Below are positions 48,474-61,982 of a stretch of 64,000 nucleotides of DNA, in pieces. The translations under genes were made by a program, and so were the position numbers. Position 1 is the stretch's first letter. Each line of letters begins with the position of its first letter. The stretch is from Trametopsis cervina (Eukaryota; Basidiomycota; Agaricomycetes; Polyporales; Irpicaceae): the NCBI GenBank assembly GCA_022385755.1, contig MU278380.1, forward strand, positions 1-64,000, given 5' to 3'. A model generated the notes under the pieces. It saw nothing but the letters and a program-made list of their open reading frames with translations. It searched no databases and was not told the DNA's origin.

Positions 48474-48739
48474 ACGTTGTTCAGCATTTTCTCCTCTGCA
48501 TTATTATCATGTTTTGTATTCGTCCACCTGCTTTCCCGCGCATTATGACCCAAAACAGGCTATGTCTATGCCGTTTGCACCACGCATCTTATCGCAAACA
48601 TGGATCTATGAGAGTAACATACACTACAACAAACTAAACCAAGCCAGAGAGTATTAACAGCCACAAGCGTGTCAAAGACACGGAGGCCAACAAGTACGAT
48701 ACAGATTAGTGTACAAGCGATTAGCAGTCCTCCGCCCTT

Positions 48740-51700
48740 TCATGCAACAGGTCCACTCCGTAATTGATTGACCAGATTCTCCCAATAAGTCCAGTCTCCA
48801 CCGTCAACTTCTGGCATAGGAACACCGAAATTTATCGGCGCAGGGAGCAATCCAGACATATCACTGATGCCAGGGGTGGCCCACGGCAGGCTCTGACCGC
48901 CTGCAAGTCCATCTGACGACAGAACCGAGCCTCCGCTGAAGACGCTGCACCACTGGTCAAGAAGCGACTGAGCGGCACTCTCGTCTTCATGACCAGGGCT
49001 TCCGCTGACGGAGACCGACTCTGAGCGCTGCAGGCTCTGGACTGTAGGGATTGTCGAACCCGACCCCGAGGGGTTGGAGAATGAGGGCGAGACAGCGTAG
49101 GAAATCGGAGACGCCATCTGCGGCGAACCGTTACTGGGGAACGTCGGTCCCGCAACTCTGGGTGCGCTCATGGTAAACCCTGAGCGTGGAGAAGAGTTTG
49201 ACAACTGTAGGAGAAGCTGGGCTTCGTTATGTGGTTTGTCGCCTCCCGATGGTGACGGCATGGTAGAGAGATCCTCAGCCTTCGGCGATCCTTTGAGGAT
49301 GTTCTGGAACTTCGTCTTCAGGAACTGGATTATCGTCAGTTCGCGTTTAGTCGTATGATCGATATCTCGATCGTGGTCCTGAACGAATCCATCCACGATC
49401 ATATTCATCGTCTCTGCATCCTTACCCTTGGGATAGAGTACGAGATAAATTCCGCTGATCATGGCAGCTTGGAACTCCCGATATGCGCTGGTGACTGGAT
49501 CCCTTACTTCCTTCAGAGCAGAAGACGAGCCGAGGAACCGGCGCCGTATACCAAAATCTTGCATTGCACACTCGAAGCAAGCTTTCCGGGACCGAAGGTA
49601 CTTCTCCGAACTGAGACGACGTAAGAGGAACGGCCGATGTAGGGTGATGCGAACGAAGAGGATCTCTGTAACAAGGAGAAATCGATGAGCAGGGATATAG
49701 AAATGGGTTTCGTCCATAGAAGTGTCCGGGTCGAGAGCATAGTATGGTGGGAGGGACTGTGTGAACTTGACCAATTCGTCGTCTAAAGCAAGAACCTCAT
49801 GATAGTGTCGTGGCGAGTTAACCCTCTGGAAGAAGTGTGATATCCTCCCCATAATGCCAGCTAGTGTGTGTCTCAGTACGATAAAGGTCATCCTCGTCGG
49901 CGTTGCTAGTGGGAATGGTCCACGAGTTAGGACATTGTTCTCGTCTTCCACGTTAGAGGGCGGAAGCGTCGAGGTATAATCGTCCTGTATCGCAGATGGT
50001 CGGCCCAAAACGAGAGCGTAGGACCGATCAGCATGATATAAATACGACCTACACCCAAATCAGTGCGCGAAATTTGAGACTTCACGGGATACCAACCATA
50101 TTCTGCGACGGTGTTCCACCTGGAATGGATCAAGACCCTGCTATAGGAATGTCAATAAAACCATACAAGCGATATGTCATGGCACTTACCAGTGTGCCAC
50201 AGTCCCGGTGTAGTCCCAATGCTTGAGCAGTTCTAACGGCAGCACCGAGTTGACTCCAGCACTCTGTCATCTTCCTGTCAAACAGAAGAAAGCGTGCGCT
50301 CTACGTCGACCATAAGTGTCGCTCAGATGACAGCTCAGTAGATGACCTACTAGTAAGCGGGTGATAACGACCTCCAAGCAATCAGTATGGATGGCAGCTG
50401 CGATGAGTAGCGACCTTCGAGCTAGAAGGATGGTGAGCACTGTGGGGGGACTGAGATCTTTAAAGACATACAACACCAGTAATATCGTTGGGATGTTAAT
50501 CTCCGGGTACGTTGGTCACCCGAGATGTGTTCGGGGGCCAGTCTAACCGATATCGCCAATATAACAAACAAGAGAGGGAGGAAGCGGAACTCGTTGGGAT
50601 TAATGGCGGCGCCTTCACTGTATATTGAGTTGTAACCCGCGCGAAAGGTCTTTTCAGAAAGCGGATACCGAGTCCAATTTCTGCATACAGATAAGCTGAG
50701 GAAAGATGGTGGTGAGATTATGACGTACATTCCCGCGAAATACACATCTATGAGCTTATCCGTAAGGTTGCGCGGGGGAAGCTCGTGAAGCAGTTCAGAA
50801 ATCTTGTGAGGGGAAACGCCACATTCCTGAACAAGTGCTTTCAGGTTATCGGCAGGAGAGGTATCAGAGGCGGCCAATAACGCCTTAGCCTCCGTCTTGA
50901 AAATGTCGGAGGGCAGTTGATCAACGGATAACGAGTGAGATCTCGGGTCATGTTCAGGAGTATTGGGAGTGTCGACCATATGTTCCAGCTACATCATCAT
51001 TGGAAGCCGTCCACGATATACCGCATGCCTTAGCTCACCTTCTCCAACATGGCAGACGCTGCCACGCTTCCGGAAGCTGCATTACCATACCATCTACCGC
51101 TCTCAAAAATACCTCCGCTGACATCCTCGTCATCTGCCTGGGAAGCCTTGTCGTCATCGATCCCAGGAGTAGTTGAGCCATGACGATCAGAGTCATTCAT
51201 ATGCGAGATAGACTGGCCGCTATTCCAGTAGTCGGGAAGCGCTGCAGCAAGCACTTGCTCTACTCGAGAAAGTCGGGCATGCAAATCTTGATCTGATTTC
51301 CCTGGGGTGTAAGGCTGACACAGTTCAGGAACCTTGCGGGCGATACACTAACGAGGGATTGAACTTCAGTGAATAATTCAGGACCGGGCATAAAGAGTAG
51401 GGTAAAGGTCTTGTGGCAAATGATATTTACATGTGAACAAGGAACCTGGCGGTCGCACTGGGGTAATGTGTGAGTGGGGCGGTATCTGTGAAGGACTTGG
51501 CGCTGACCTTCTGTTTCCTACGATGGCATTCACCGCACGAATAGCTGTATACAGATAATATAGATGTGAGCGTCTCGAATACGATAGAACGTCAAGTACA
51601 AGAAAGGTGCCGTAAAGATGACCAATGAAAATCTGTGTCATGACTTGCGTAGTATGCCCGTCCGTGGGACAAAGCGCTATGCCCCCCCTGTCAAATCGTA

Positions 51701-51945
51701 CACCCCATCTGAAGCATAGACAGCTTTGTAGTTCCCTCCGGCAATAATTCCATCATCATGAAGATGTCGACCATATCTGAGACGGGCAGGTGTGCGCACA
51801 ACTTGAGAACGAAAGGGACATACCTCACACGTGTGCGAGCTTTCTTCGTTGTCCTACCACTATTATCATCGTCGTCAGCCTTTCGCCGTGAACCAATCTG
51901 GGGTTCAGGTGTATCTGCTGGGGTATTCTGAGATGTCTTGACCAT
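48740..51945 (-). CDS. Zn2Cys6 fungal-specific transcription factor
   Basis: Nuclear gene regulator. The N-terminal exon (51824-51945) ends KKARTRV; a 279-bp intron follows. The binuclear cluster is then built from two mini-exons and the start of a third: 51508-51544 (CGECHRRKQK), 51431-51457 (CDRQVPCSH) and an exon from 51347 (CIARKVPELCQPYTPGK). Together these give CX2CX6CX5CX2CX7C with all six cysteines. A linker/coiled segment LHARLSRVEQVLAAAL follows. The middle homology region is spread over several exons (LIDVYFAGM, WTRYPLSEKTFRAGY, LGL-type helices, HRFLLVTEILFVRITLHRPF, AYREFQAAMISGIYLVLYPK). The C-terminus is Ser/Pro/Gly-rich with an acidic/aromatic end, possibly activating. The regulated pathway cannot be told from sequence. 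Confidence 0.87.
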
Positions 51946-52271
51946 ATCTCTTGATGTCAACTTGGTATAGGGGTGCAGACCGAGTTCAGCACATCGAGTG
52001 TAGGGAAGTGACAATCCGGGGAAGGAGAACACAGACAGGCACTTTGTTCTAGACCTGAAACAAAGCGGGAGAGAGGAACGAAGATTACAGTTAAGACACC
52101 GCTTACTGTATTTCAAGCCTTTGACTCGAATGCACGTGAATGCGCGTCTACACGTGAAATGAGCGCATCGTATGTGAGCGCTGTGACCTCCTAAACAGTT
52201 GGCCACAACGTTGAATATTGTTTGCAGCCCGTGCTCACATTTCATCTCTTTTATGCAGTGAAATTGCACCT
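51946..52271. promoter_or_regulatory. Divergent promoter: Zn2Cys6 factor and MED17
   Basis: A 326-bp spacer between divergent start codons. No gene or clear TATA element is seen. Confidence 0.5.
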
Positions 52272-54572
52272 ATGGACACCGACACTATAACAGAAGAACC
52301 CTCATGGAAGAAACTCAAACTTTCCTTGGAACGCCCCTACAAAGACGATGACGGTGAACCGATCCCTGTGTTGTTCGACATCCTGGCGGATGGCCAACAT
52401 ATCTACGAGCCGTAAATATCGCTTTCATTGCATTCCGCCTTATACTGCCCCAGTATTGGGTCGCTATCTTCAGTCCGCACGATTCTTCACGTTATAGCTG
52501 ACCATGTTTCTAGACGGGAGGATCCCACTTCGAAAATCGGGAAGAATTTAGCTCGCATATTCCAGGAAAAGGGCCACGACTTCTTTGACAAGTACTTGCT
52601 GGGCTCTTTTGTTGAAAAAGATGAAGCAGATGAAGAAAAACCGAAGGAATCTGATGATAACGTTCAGCCCATGACACCAGAGGAGCTGTTCAAAATGCGC
52701 ATGGAGATTCTCCCTCAGCTTCAGTGAGTGTAGCCATTCCGAGTCGGACGACTTGGTGGGATTTACTAAGCATAGCGTAGCACTTGGTGAAATGACACAA
52801 GCACGAGACTTGCTGTCTCTACTGTTGGCGACGCCAAGCCGCGCTCAGATACCAGGTATCACTCAACCACTTCAGCCTGCAGCTCCGACACAGCCTTCAA
52901 CCTTGAAGGCTGCGAACGTCACGAAGCCGCCACCAATCCAATCTCTCCAAGCCTTCAATGCTCAACTCGTAGTAGGTGGCAAAGACCTGGCGCTTCGGAA
53001 AGCAACGGATCTATTGAAGTTCGCCGCCGAAAATGTAGAAAAAGGTCGAGCCAGAAGCGAAAGATACTGGGTTGACGCATTGAAAATGAGACGAGGGAAC
53101 TGGGGTCTGATACCAGCGCCGCTACCACTCGGATCGTCAACTGCGAGGGGTGCTGATAAGACTGCGAAAGACTTCCTTGTCTCATTCAGCCTCGAAGAGT
53201 GTGAGCATGCACAGTACCATTTATTCTAATAATACCTCCAATCATTCTCTCAGCACCCAACGTATTCCGACGGAGAGCGATTGGTCGCATACCAACTTTC
53301 GACACCAATACTGGTGTCCTCGAATATCCCCTCCGGCAATACACTTGCCTTCAGGTCTCTATCATAACCACCGACTCCGACGGAATACGAACCACGCACA
53401 GGAATAACATGACTGAATATGACGAATTCGATCTGGAGCAATCTCTCCGCGGTGCTCAGGCAGAAGTTGTACAGCAGGAGATATTCTCCGCTCTGATTCG
53501 GGAAGCCAGCAATCTGAATACTGCCTCTGCGCGTGTCTCAGAGCGTCTCATTGTAATAGACGCAGCACAGGCGACGGAACTCGCGTTCGAACTCGTCCGT
53601 GTCGCTCGTTCACCAGCGGCAGCCCATAGTTTACTGATATTGATCATTTTAGGTTGAAAGTGGCTCGGTAGTCCATCAAGAGGACGCTGGTACCGGCTCT
53701 CTGTGTGATTTAATTTTTTCCGCCCTCCACATCCTCCTCCTCCGCGCGCACACCCACACTAAGAATCAGCGTCTTGGGCAAGTCGGCGTCGTGCAAGCGA
53801 ATCCTTCGCAGATTGTCTCACAACCACCGCCTCCAATCCTGCAACCCGTTGTAGACCTGTTACAATACCGTGTCTTTTGTGATCGGGTGCACCTGGAACT
53901 ACAAAAAATTGTGCATGGTCTACACCATGCCGACGTACCGGTGGAGTGTCGCAGGAATATCGTGGGAGAGAACGGTGCCCAATTGGTTGAGCTGTTGACG
54001 AAGGCGGAAAAACCCCAACGGATTGGAGGAGAGACATTGCTGCGTATCGACAATAGGTTCGCCAGGATTTGCAATGGTACCGCACCCCGACTAACCGCTT
54101 GTCATAGACATTCCATACGTTTCACCTACTCGTCACCCTCGTCGCTTACAGCACATCTCCCGCAAGCCACTCTGGCTGTTTCTTCTATCTCCCAGCTAAC
54201 ACAACTCCTATGGGATGAGGTCGGTAGCTGTCTTCTGCAGAGAGTGTGCGAGATTGGCGAAGAGCTCTCTGAGAATGTGCATGGAACATGGTTTGTCGAC
54301 CTCCTCACAGGGCGCACAGTTGGCCGTTGGGAAGGCAAAGCTTTGTATGTCATTCACTTTGACGCCTCACTTCCCTTGCTAACGACTGGTGAAGAAATTT
54401 CCTCGTGACTTTTACGGAGAATTCGTCTCTGACGTGTACTGCCACCAAGCTCGAGCGAGGAGAGTACCAACCTTACACCGCGAAAGAGATATATACTGCC
54501 GAAGACCATCCGGGCACGCCGCTGCTGCAATGGGCACGTCAAATCATCGCGGACTCTGTATCAAGGTCATAG
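52272..54572 (+). CDS. MED17: Mediator complex subunit 17 (Srb4-like)
   Basis: Head-module scaffold of the Mediator coactivator. The start is MDTDTITEEPSWKKLKLSLE. Exons continue with REDPTSKIGKNLARIFQEKG and TPEELFKMRMEILPQLQ. The strongest family block is VVGGKDLALRKATDLLKFAA, then SERYWVDALKMRRGNWGLIP and GADKTAKDFLVSFSLEE. Later exons read RRRAIGRIPTFDTNTGV, then SLRGAQAEVVQQEIFSALIR and LLLRAHTHTKNQRL. The last exon (GTPLLQWARQIIADSVSRS) ends at 54572. Length and order match fungal Med17. Introns are about 50 bp, and one or two boundaries in the middle are approximate. Confidence 0.88.
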
Positions 54573-56106
54573 TTTTGGTCATCTAGTATCTTGAATAGAA
54601 TGGGTATAGTAGTCTCGTTGTAATCTGTATTGAGTATCGAGTATGCGTTTTGAATGTGTGAAGTGTCGTTATATACAGTTAAGCTACTCATTATTTCTCC
54701 GTGATCTCATATTGACATCGAAAACTTGTTATAGGCCTCACTGTAGTTACCTTTTGCATGCAAAAGCCCCGGTGGCTATGAATATATGCTGCAGCCGTTG
54801 CTCGTGAGCAGAACAGGCCGTTACGGCGTTCAGGCGATTCATAAGCCCCAGCAATAATGCATATTTCCAGCAGAGCTGATCATGTTGAACTTGTGGGATA
54901 TAGGTTTGCCTTGAATAAACCGACCACACAGCGTTGCATACAAGGACTTAATAGCTCGAGGCGCTATAAGCTACAGCGGACATTTGTGAAACGTTATAGA
55001 CATTAAAGCAAGGTACAAGCAACACATCGCAGTCATCTTTGACTTCTGGCCACTTAATGACAACGCTGATTTCAACAGCAATACCAAGCAGGAACTTAAA
55101 GGTGCAAAACGAACACGACGTTCCGGGATCAACGACTGGGGATGCTTTGTGAGTGCATCAGCGCGGTGAGTGATTCTGCCAGTGGTAGTACACAAATTGA
55201 CTTGCTAGGGCTCTCATCTTCACAGCTTCCAGTGTCTCGCTTATCAACTGCTGCGACCATCGCGGGTTTCACGCAATGCTCTGCTTCCACGATCTAGCAA
55301 ATTGCCGGCATTGCTCTAATGTCATGTGGTGCAAGTGGCTCTTGAAGGGTTATGGCTACCGATGGAAGAAGTATACAGTACGAACAAAATTCGTGCGTAA
55401 TTGATTGCGACCACGCAGGCCGTCGTCGTTACAGGGGGTTCGGGGTAAAATAGCGCCCGACCCCTCGCACAGTACTACGGCGAAATCGTCTGCAATATCC
55501 CAAAGCAAACCTGCCAATATTGTACACTCGTTATGTCGATCCTCTCAATCTCCAAGGTACGCGTATCAGGTACAGGCCTGGAAGCGTCTGCTCGGTAGCG
55601 AGTGCGATGACCGCAATCCGCGCTTTCCGGGGAGGAAAGAAAAACCACGATTGCCACAATGTTGCATACAAACATCCCGCCCTAAGATGTCGTAACGGAT
55701 TTTCCAAATTATCACCGAGTTCTGATGATGCGCTCCTCGAGTTCTGCCTGCACAGTTTTGCCCACCTCGCTCACGCTCACCCAACAGCAGGAAAGTTTTC
55801 GCCGCAATGCGAAAGAAAAAGTTGATTCCGTGCACTGAAGATATGTGCGTGCAGTCGGGTAGCTATAGGTCTTCTCCTCAAGTCATCTTCTGTATCACCG
55901 TGATTTTAGGCGCATGATCGCAGTGCACGGTGCACATGCAAGCACACTGCTAACCCACAACTATTCGGCCATCGAAAGGTAAACGAGGGCAGTTGGGACA
56001 TCGTATTAACCATGTCTTCTACAGCTGCTACCAGGACAAAAAAGAACTACAAGAGAGCGGAGATGAGTATGAAGGCTCACTATCATAATATCCAAGCTAC
56101 AGTAGG
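54573..56106. other. Long gene-free region
   Basis: About 1.5 kb between MED17 and the DUF6534 cluster. Frames here are short, with no domain, and cannot be linked by introns into anything recognisable. It may include decayed sequence. Confidence 0.4.
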
Positions 56107-57838
56107 TTATACATCAACAAACGAGCGATCATACATATTCATAGAACTTTGAGAATTTGATGCCTTTTGATCTACGTCCCGCATCTCGATGGTCTCAACA
56201 TCGACGAAGACCTGTTGACCAGACTGGAGTGATGTCAGCTGAACACATTACAAACCCGCGTATCATTGGTTCTCACCTTCTTCCCGTTGATCAGGTTAGG
56301 TTGCACACGCACCGAAGGGCCACCTATCCGACCGCTTGATGATGCCACACCTTCCGTTGTTCGCACGACACCGTTGCTATAGCCCCAGCCCGCGCGGGAG
56401 TTGAGACTTGACATCAGGGAGTTGGTGTAGAGCTTCGCGAGTGGGAGATTGAAGGCCAAGTGGAGACCCGTGGGCTGCAGTTCACGTAAGTATCCAGCAC
56501 ATATTCCCAAGAGATCCGGGGGGAGCGGATGGGACATCCCGGTACTCACCACTGACACGAACAAGATGAGATCGGTGATGGCGCACAAGGAGGTCACCAT
56601 GCCCGTTTGGACAGTCACTAGAATGGAGCGCAGTGTCAGGCATGCGTTAAAATTGCAAGGTAGCACACTGCTTACAACGGATGATTCGGTCGATAGCGTC
56701 GTCCGAGCCTGTGAATCCAGTTTTGTGCTTACGCTAGGGAGAATAACAACCGTTAGTTCAGGTAGCAGATTGAGTATAGAGCTACGAACTAAGTGCCACA
56801 CCAGCGAGAGTGTGATGAGAGTGTCTGCGAGGGCCGAGAATGCTAGCCAGACAATGACAATCGCTTGGAATTTGATGAACTCTGCGAATTCAGGAACCCT
56901 AGTAGGCTTATGGTAAATGTGGGCAGATACGGACGGCCAGACGTTTGCTTACATATGAACAGCGATCGCGGTTCCAATGCCTCCGCCTGGATATAAGGCG
57001 CAATGAGTCGGGGGTGGAAGCAGTATTTCGGAGAGTAGAGACGTACACCACTGTGCGATCGAACAAAATGCAATCGCAGTGACCAGGTACCAGTTACTGG
57101 TCAAAACCTTGACCCTCCACGCGAAGAACATCTGTGTCATGATCGCGATAATTGCCTAAATAGCGGTCTGTCAGGTCGAGTAATAGTGTGTAATCGCGTT
57201 GCGTACCGTCATGATAGGATCTGAAAGGCGGTGGAATAGATCAGCGTGGGCACTCTTATACAGACGCAAGCGATGAAGCTGGCTGTACCTATAGATGACA
57301 CTGCGAGATGTTCAGTTCAACTGGAATCATTGTCACCAGAAAACACTTACAATAATCCGAAATCTGAAGGGCCGTGAGGTCGCCTGGGAGATGGTCAAAT
57401 CTTATTGGGAGACAAGAATGTATAAAACTCAGGCATACCATACTTCTGTACCAGTGGGTTCCAAACCAGCGCAATGTCGAAGCCAGTATTAAGGGTGTCA
57501 CAGAGAAAGAGGAAGCCAATCTGTAACGATGAGTGACAACGATCAGGAAAGACGAAATGGGTCGAAGGAGTGACATATACGAACGAATATCTTCATCCAA
57601 CGCTTGTCACTGACACATCATTTAGTCGTGTGGACTCCGTGTCGCAGTCGTCAAGGATGCTCACCGTTTATATACAGTGAAATAAAGATATGTCTGGGTG
57701 ATCATAATGCCATAGAGCAAGACATTGAAGACCATGCCCATGAAGATAGGGCCATAACTGCAGTATACTTTGTCAACGAAAGTGTCCTCAATATCTAAGG
57801 TAAACACCGTACATTACCAGCGCGGGCGACTGTGCCAT
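56107..57838 (-). CDS. DUF6534-type membrane protein, paralogue 1
   Basis: Basidiomycete multi-pass membrane protein of unknown function. It has many short exons. The first (from 57838) reads MAQSPALVI, joined in phase to YGPIFMGMVFNVLLYGIMIT, then QTYLYFTVYKR|DKRWMKI. Later come helices including a FIKFQAIVIVWLAFSALADT-type segment and LITLSLVWHLVRS, then a conserved block FNLPLAKLYTNSLMSSLNSR followed by AGWGY. The C-terminal cytosolic tail includes GQQVFVDVETIEMRDVDQKA, made by the last splice. A TATA box on this strand (57965-57970) lies about 130 bp before the start. Homologous along its length to the two next genes. Confidence 0.8.
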
Positions 57839-58942
57839 GGTGCTCTACGCCGGGACTACCTCCGTGAGGTCACGTTTTACCGACTGAGAAAAGAAGGTGG
57901 TAGCGGCGGCGTGGCGCTAGGTAGGAGGTAGGATGAAAGGCACGATGCGTTTGACATGCGGGGGTATATAAGACAGTGCTGAATAACGTTCACCAGGGCA
58001 GAATTGGTGGGAACGGAAGAGGAGATATTCCAGCCTGTCATCAGAAGAGATTCAGCCAGCTTTCATTATGCAGTAGGTAACGGCGCGACTAACTCGAAGA
58101 CCAATGAGAGATTGTCTCATGAACGTATCATTGACGCAGTCAAAGAAGTTTAGGGCGGTCGAAGTGCCGGAAAATCTCAGCATGCGAACATTCGATTAGC
58201 AAGCACTGCGGTCTTCTCATCTCATCTGAAGGAAGGGCCGAATCAAGGGAGGGTTCCCCAGTGACGGAGGTCTCGTCCGAGTGGAGTATTGTAGGCAGAT
58301 AAGTGCCGGACGCACGTCGTTCATTCCGCTGATCCTCGCTCTTGACTGCATTGACTATCTAAGGGTCGAACTCGAGGCCTGTCAGTTGGACTGTGCTCGG
58401 AGCGCTGCAGGAATGCCTTCCCACCAGACAAATACACTGCCTTGTCACTGGAGACGTCGTTGTGCGATGCAGTGCCTCCAAGCTGAAGTTGCCAGTTTTG
58501 GTGGGGGCGGTGGACATGCTGGCAGCGCGGCAGCATGTCAAGTGTCTGCACATGATGATGCCACCGTGACTTGCAAACAGTTTTCGCATGTCGTATGGTA
58601 AGTAGAGCGTCCGAGCCAGGAATTGTTCACGGTTGTCCGATCTCGGGGATAGGTAGGTCGCCCCGACCACTCGGACGGCTGAGTTTCTAAATGAGGGTTG
58701 AGATGGCGTAAATATCAGCGGTAGACCCTGTCCAGACGACACTCATCATTCCTTGACCGCAAGGCAGGCTACGTTGCAATCGCACGCACGCATTGACAAC
58801 CTTAACATGGGTGAGAAGACACGGCGCTTGGTGCCGCATTCGTCCGAAGGGTATTCTGAAACTGTAACTTGTGGAACTTCGAAATATAGAGCTGACTGCC
58901 GACTGTACAATATTATCCGTTGTAATACTATCTCCCCCTGAG
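57839..58942. other. Spacer between DUF6534 paralogues 1 and 2
   Basis: About 1.1 kb. It contains the TATA-bearing promoter of paralogue 1 at its left end. The remaining part has frames on both strands without recognisable content. Confidence 0.4.
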
Positions 58943-60698
58943 CTAGACGTAATTGTCCGCGGAGTACGCCTGTGGGTGCACTCCATTAGCTACTTTCGTG
59001 TCTTTATCCAAGGAGGACATTTCGAAGCTCTCGTCGTCGACGAAAACCTGCCGCGATGTTTCGACCCCAATAACAACCTGTTGGGATGACTTCGAAAGAC
59101 AGGGTTGATCAATATCTGGGCGGACCCGCTCTGATGCGCCGACGCTCACCTTCGTATGGTTGCCATTCGAGCTCCCGTTGATAACTGTCACTCGATTCCC
59201 GTCTAGCGCTACAGGTTTGTGCGTCTCTCTCTGAAGGCCATGGTCATGCGTCGATACTCCCCCTGTGGAGTAGCCCCAGCCAGCTCTCGAGTTGAGACTG
59301 GACATCAGCGAGTTCGTGTGCAACTTCGACAGCGGGAGGTTGAAAATCAGGTGGACGCCGGTAGGCTATGTTGCCATTTGTGAGTTTGGGGGCGCTCACG
59401 AAGTGTGGCTGTGACTTACGCTCGCAAGGTAAAGAATCAGATCCACAAGAGCGCAGACAGTTGTGAGCATACCCGTCTGAACGGTCACTGAGTGCGCAGA
59501 AATTAGTATGGTGGCAGCGCGTTCATTAGTGACTGCGTACATCGGATGATGCGATTGATTGTATCATCTGTCTTTGCGAACCCCGTCCTATTCTTGCGCT
59601 ACAATGAGAAGTAGAGGTACATAGTGAGTGGGGCCCCATATGACATAGAGTGATACCTACTAGATGCCAGACTAGGCCGAACATGATCAATGCATCTGCA
59701 AGAGCGGAAAACCCAAGCCAGATAATGACGATGACTTTGAATTTCTGGAAAGAAGAAAATTGCGGTACTCTTACGACAGCCAAGACAATCAATAAGTCGT
59801 ATGAAAAAGTGAGTAGTGACTTACATGCCGACCGCAATTGCTGTGCCTATGCCTCCACCTGCGATGTTTTCATGAGTTCTACAAGTGAGCGTCCGCCCAT
59901 GTCAGAACGTACAGAATTGCGCGAACGAGCATATCACAATCAAAACCACTGTCGGATAATTGGTTGTAAGAACTTTAATTCGCCAGGCGAAGAACCACTG
60001 CACAACGAGGGCGATTATAGCCTGCCCTGCTTGTAAGTGTCATCGTCAGGTTTTCGATCGCGAATTACTCACTGTCATTGCAGGGTCTGCATAGCAATCA
60101 TCAAACACAATGAGTCGTTCGTTATGGCAGGCACGGATCAGTGGACGGACCTGTTCGCGCAACTAAAAAAGGAAAATATCAAGGTTAAGAAACGTAACTC
60201 GCATTGTATCTACGAGCCACTCACTCCAAGTGGCGTTGTTCAAGACAGATTGGTCGCCTATATGATGACACAGAGTTTGACGACTGATTTACAAGAAAAT
60301 ACGACTTGACTTACCATACTGGCTAATTAGAGGTACGTATGGCAGCGCAATATCGAAGCCGGTGTTCAGTGTGTCGCAGAGCACCAGAAACCCGACCTGA
60401 TAGCATACATGCGCGCGTAAGACAACAACGGGACTGACTTCCTTCGCTTCGACGTACCAAAAGTTTCATCCAGGCTTTGTCGCTACAAGACAGGTTTTAG
60501 ATATTTTTATGTGATGGTTGCGTTCCACTCACCGTTTGTAGGTGTTAAAATACAGATATGTTTGAGTGAGCATGATCCCGAACAACAAAATGTTGAAGAC
60601 CACGCCAATATAGATAGGGCCCCATCTGCACGAAGTTAGCGTCTTCTATGATACAGATGCGCTGAAAGGAAGCCGTACGTCAGTGATGCGACACTCAT
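58943..60698 (-). CDS. DUF6534-type membrane protein, paralogue 2
   Basis: First exon MSVASLT is joined at a 5' intron to WGPIYIGVVFNILLFGIMLT, then QTYLYFNTYKR. Recognisable later parts are SFQKFKVIVIIWLGFSALAD followed by ALIMFGLVWHLV, and FNLPLSKLHTNSLMSSLNSR followed by AGWGYSTGG. The C-terminal tail (QQVVIGVETSRQVFVDDESF to ADNYV) parallels that of paralogue 1 and ends at 58943. Intron positions match those of the other two copies, supporting tandem duplication. Function unknown. Confidence 0.8.
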
Positions 60699-61982
60699 CC
60701 TGCCCGCTTAAATAGAATAACCCTTGCAAAGGGTGTCCGCGCACTAACGTGACAAGGCTGAAAAGAGCGGACGCAACGCAGGAGGAGGGAGTGAGTCGGG
60801 TCAAAGTCTCACGAAAGGCGCAACATAGATGCAAGGATTATATGTGGCCATGCATGCTCGCGGCGAGGACAGACAATCCCCGGATGCGCGGCAGCTGCCA
60901 GAATGTACTTCGTTGTCCACTTTTCCGAAAACCTTCTTCAGTATCTGTGATAGGATGAGGGGAGTTTCACATTTTGATCATACCCTGCACTCACTAGCAC
61001 GGGCCCTTCGACAACATGAGGCTTTCTCCCTTGTGCCGCTGCGCATTTGCTGCGTTGTCTGGCGTGGGCCATTGGCATCAATTTATCGCGGTGACGGTTA
61101 TGCGGCTATACTCCCTCGGTCTTCCATACTGGCACAGGTGCGTGATCGCCGGCATAGGGTCTCGCGAATTACTGTTTGTGCAGCAGATCGCCCGGCACGT
61201 CTAATAGCAGCCCTGTACTTCAACGGGTGAAGACATACAGCATGCGCGTTCGCTATGTAATCCCGGCACCTCGTAATCTGAGCGGCTTCAGGAATGAGGT
61301 ACCGGGATTGATGAGCGTACGTACATCCGATGTAACGATGGTCCTATCGCCGACAGTTCACTAGACTCGACAGCAAAGCCAGACAGTGGAGGGGCCACAT
61401 TTAGTGGTATGTGTCCGGTCTGTTGGTGGTGTCAGTGCGCCCTAAGGAGTAGTGCAAGCAGCAAGTACACGAACCTCCCTTGGAGTTCATCCTCATCATG
61501 CTTGACTGCCGAAGCATGCGCAGCCGTTGTCTTGGCTATGAATTGTGTGCTGACAATGGCAGCCGCGGATGACTTGCGGCGTAGACGACCCCATCACCAG
61601 GGTTATCGGCTATCCTGGCTCTCGATGTAACTCGCATGAGGGATTCTTCTGCTGCGCCTTCTGCCAGTGGTTGTGGAACAAGTTGGACCGGTAAGTGCCG
61701 AGTGATGGCTATTCCCATTTCACTTCGTTCTCAGATTGATGGCCTCCAACTACGCCATGTCAATCTCGTCTTACAACGTTCAACGCTAACTCGTAAAGGA
61801 ACCTCAATAAATCCACCACGACCCTGATACCTCACAACCCTGTAGAAACAATAAACGTTTCCACGCATTGATCGGAATGTGTGTCTGATGTAAGTGCTAT
61901 CTACACCAGTCGCCCTCCAATCTGACCGGCTATCTGACTCCTAAGCTAGAGAGAATGGTACAACAACATACAATGCATTAAT
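60699..61982. other. Spacer between DUF6534 paralogues 2 and 3
   Basis: About 1.3 kb without a supported gene. Open frames near 60829-61230 have no recognisable domain. A weak TATTTAAG element on the minus strand near 60708-60715 may serve paralogue 2. Confidence 0.4.

Noticed and set aside
60829..61230. Coding sequence in the spacer between DUF6534 genes
   Set aside because: The frames are short, overlap in several phases and show no motif. They are probably chance openings in GC-richer DNA.
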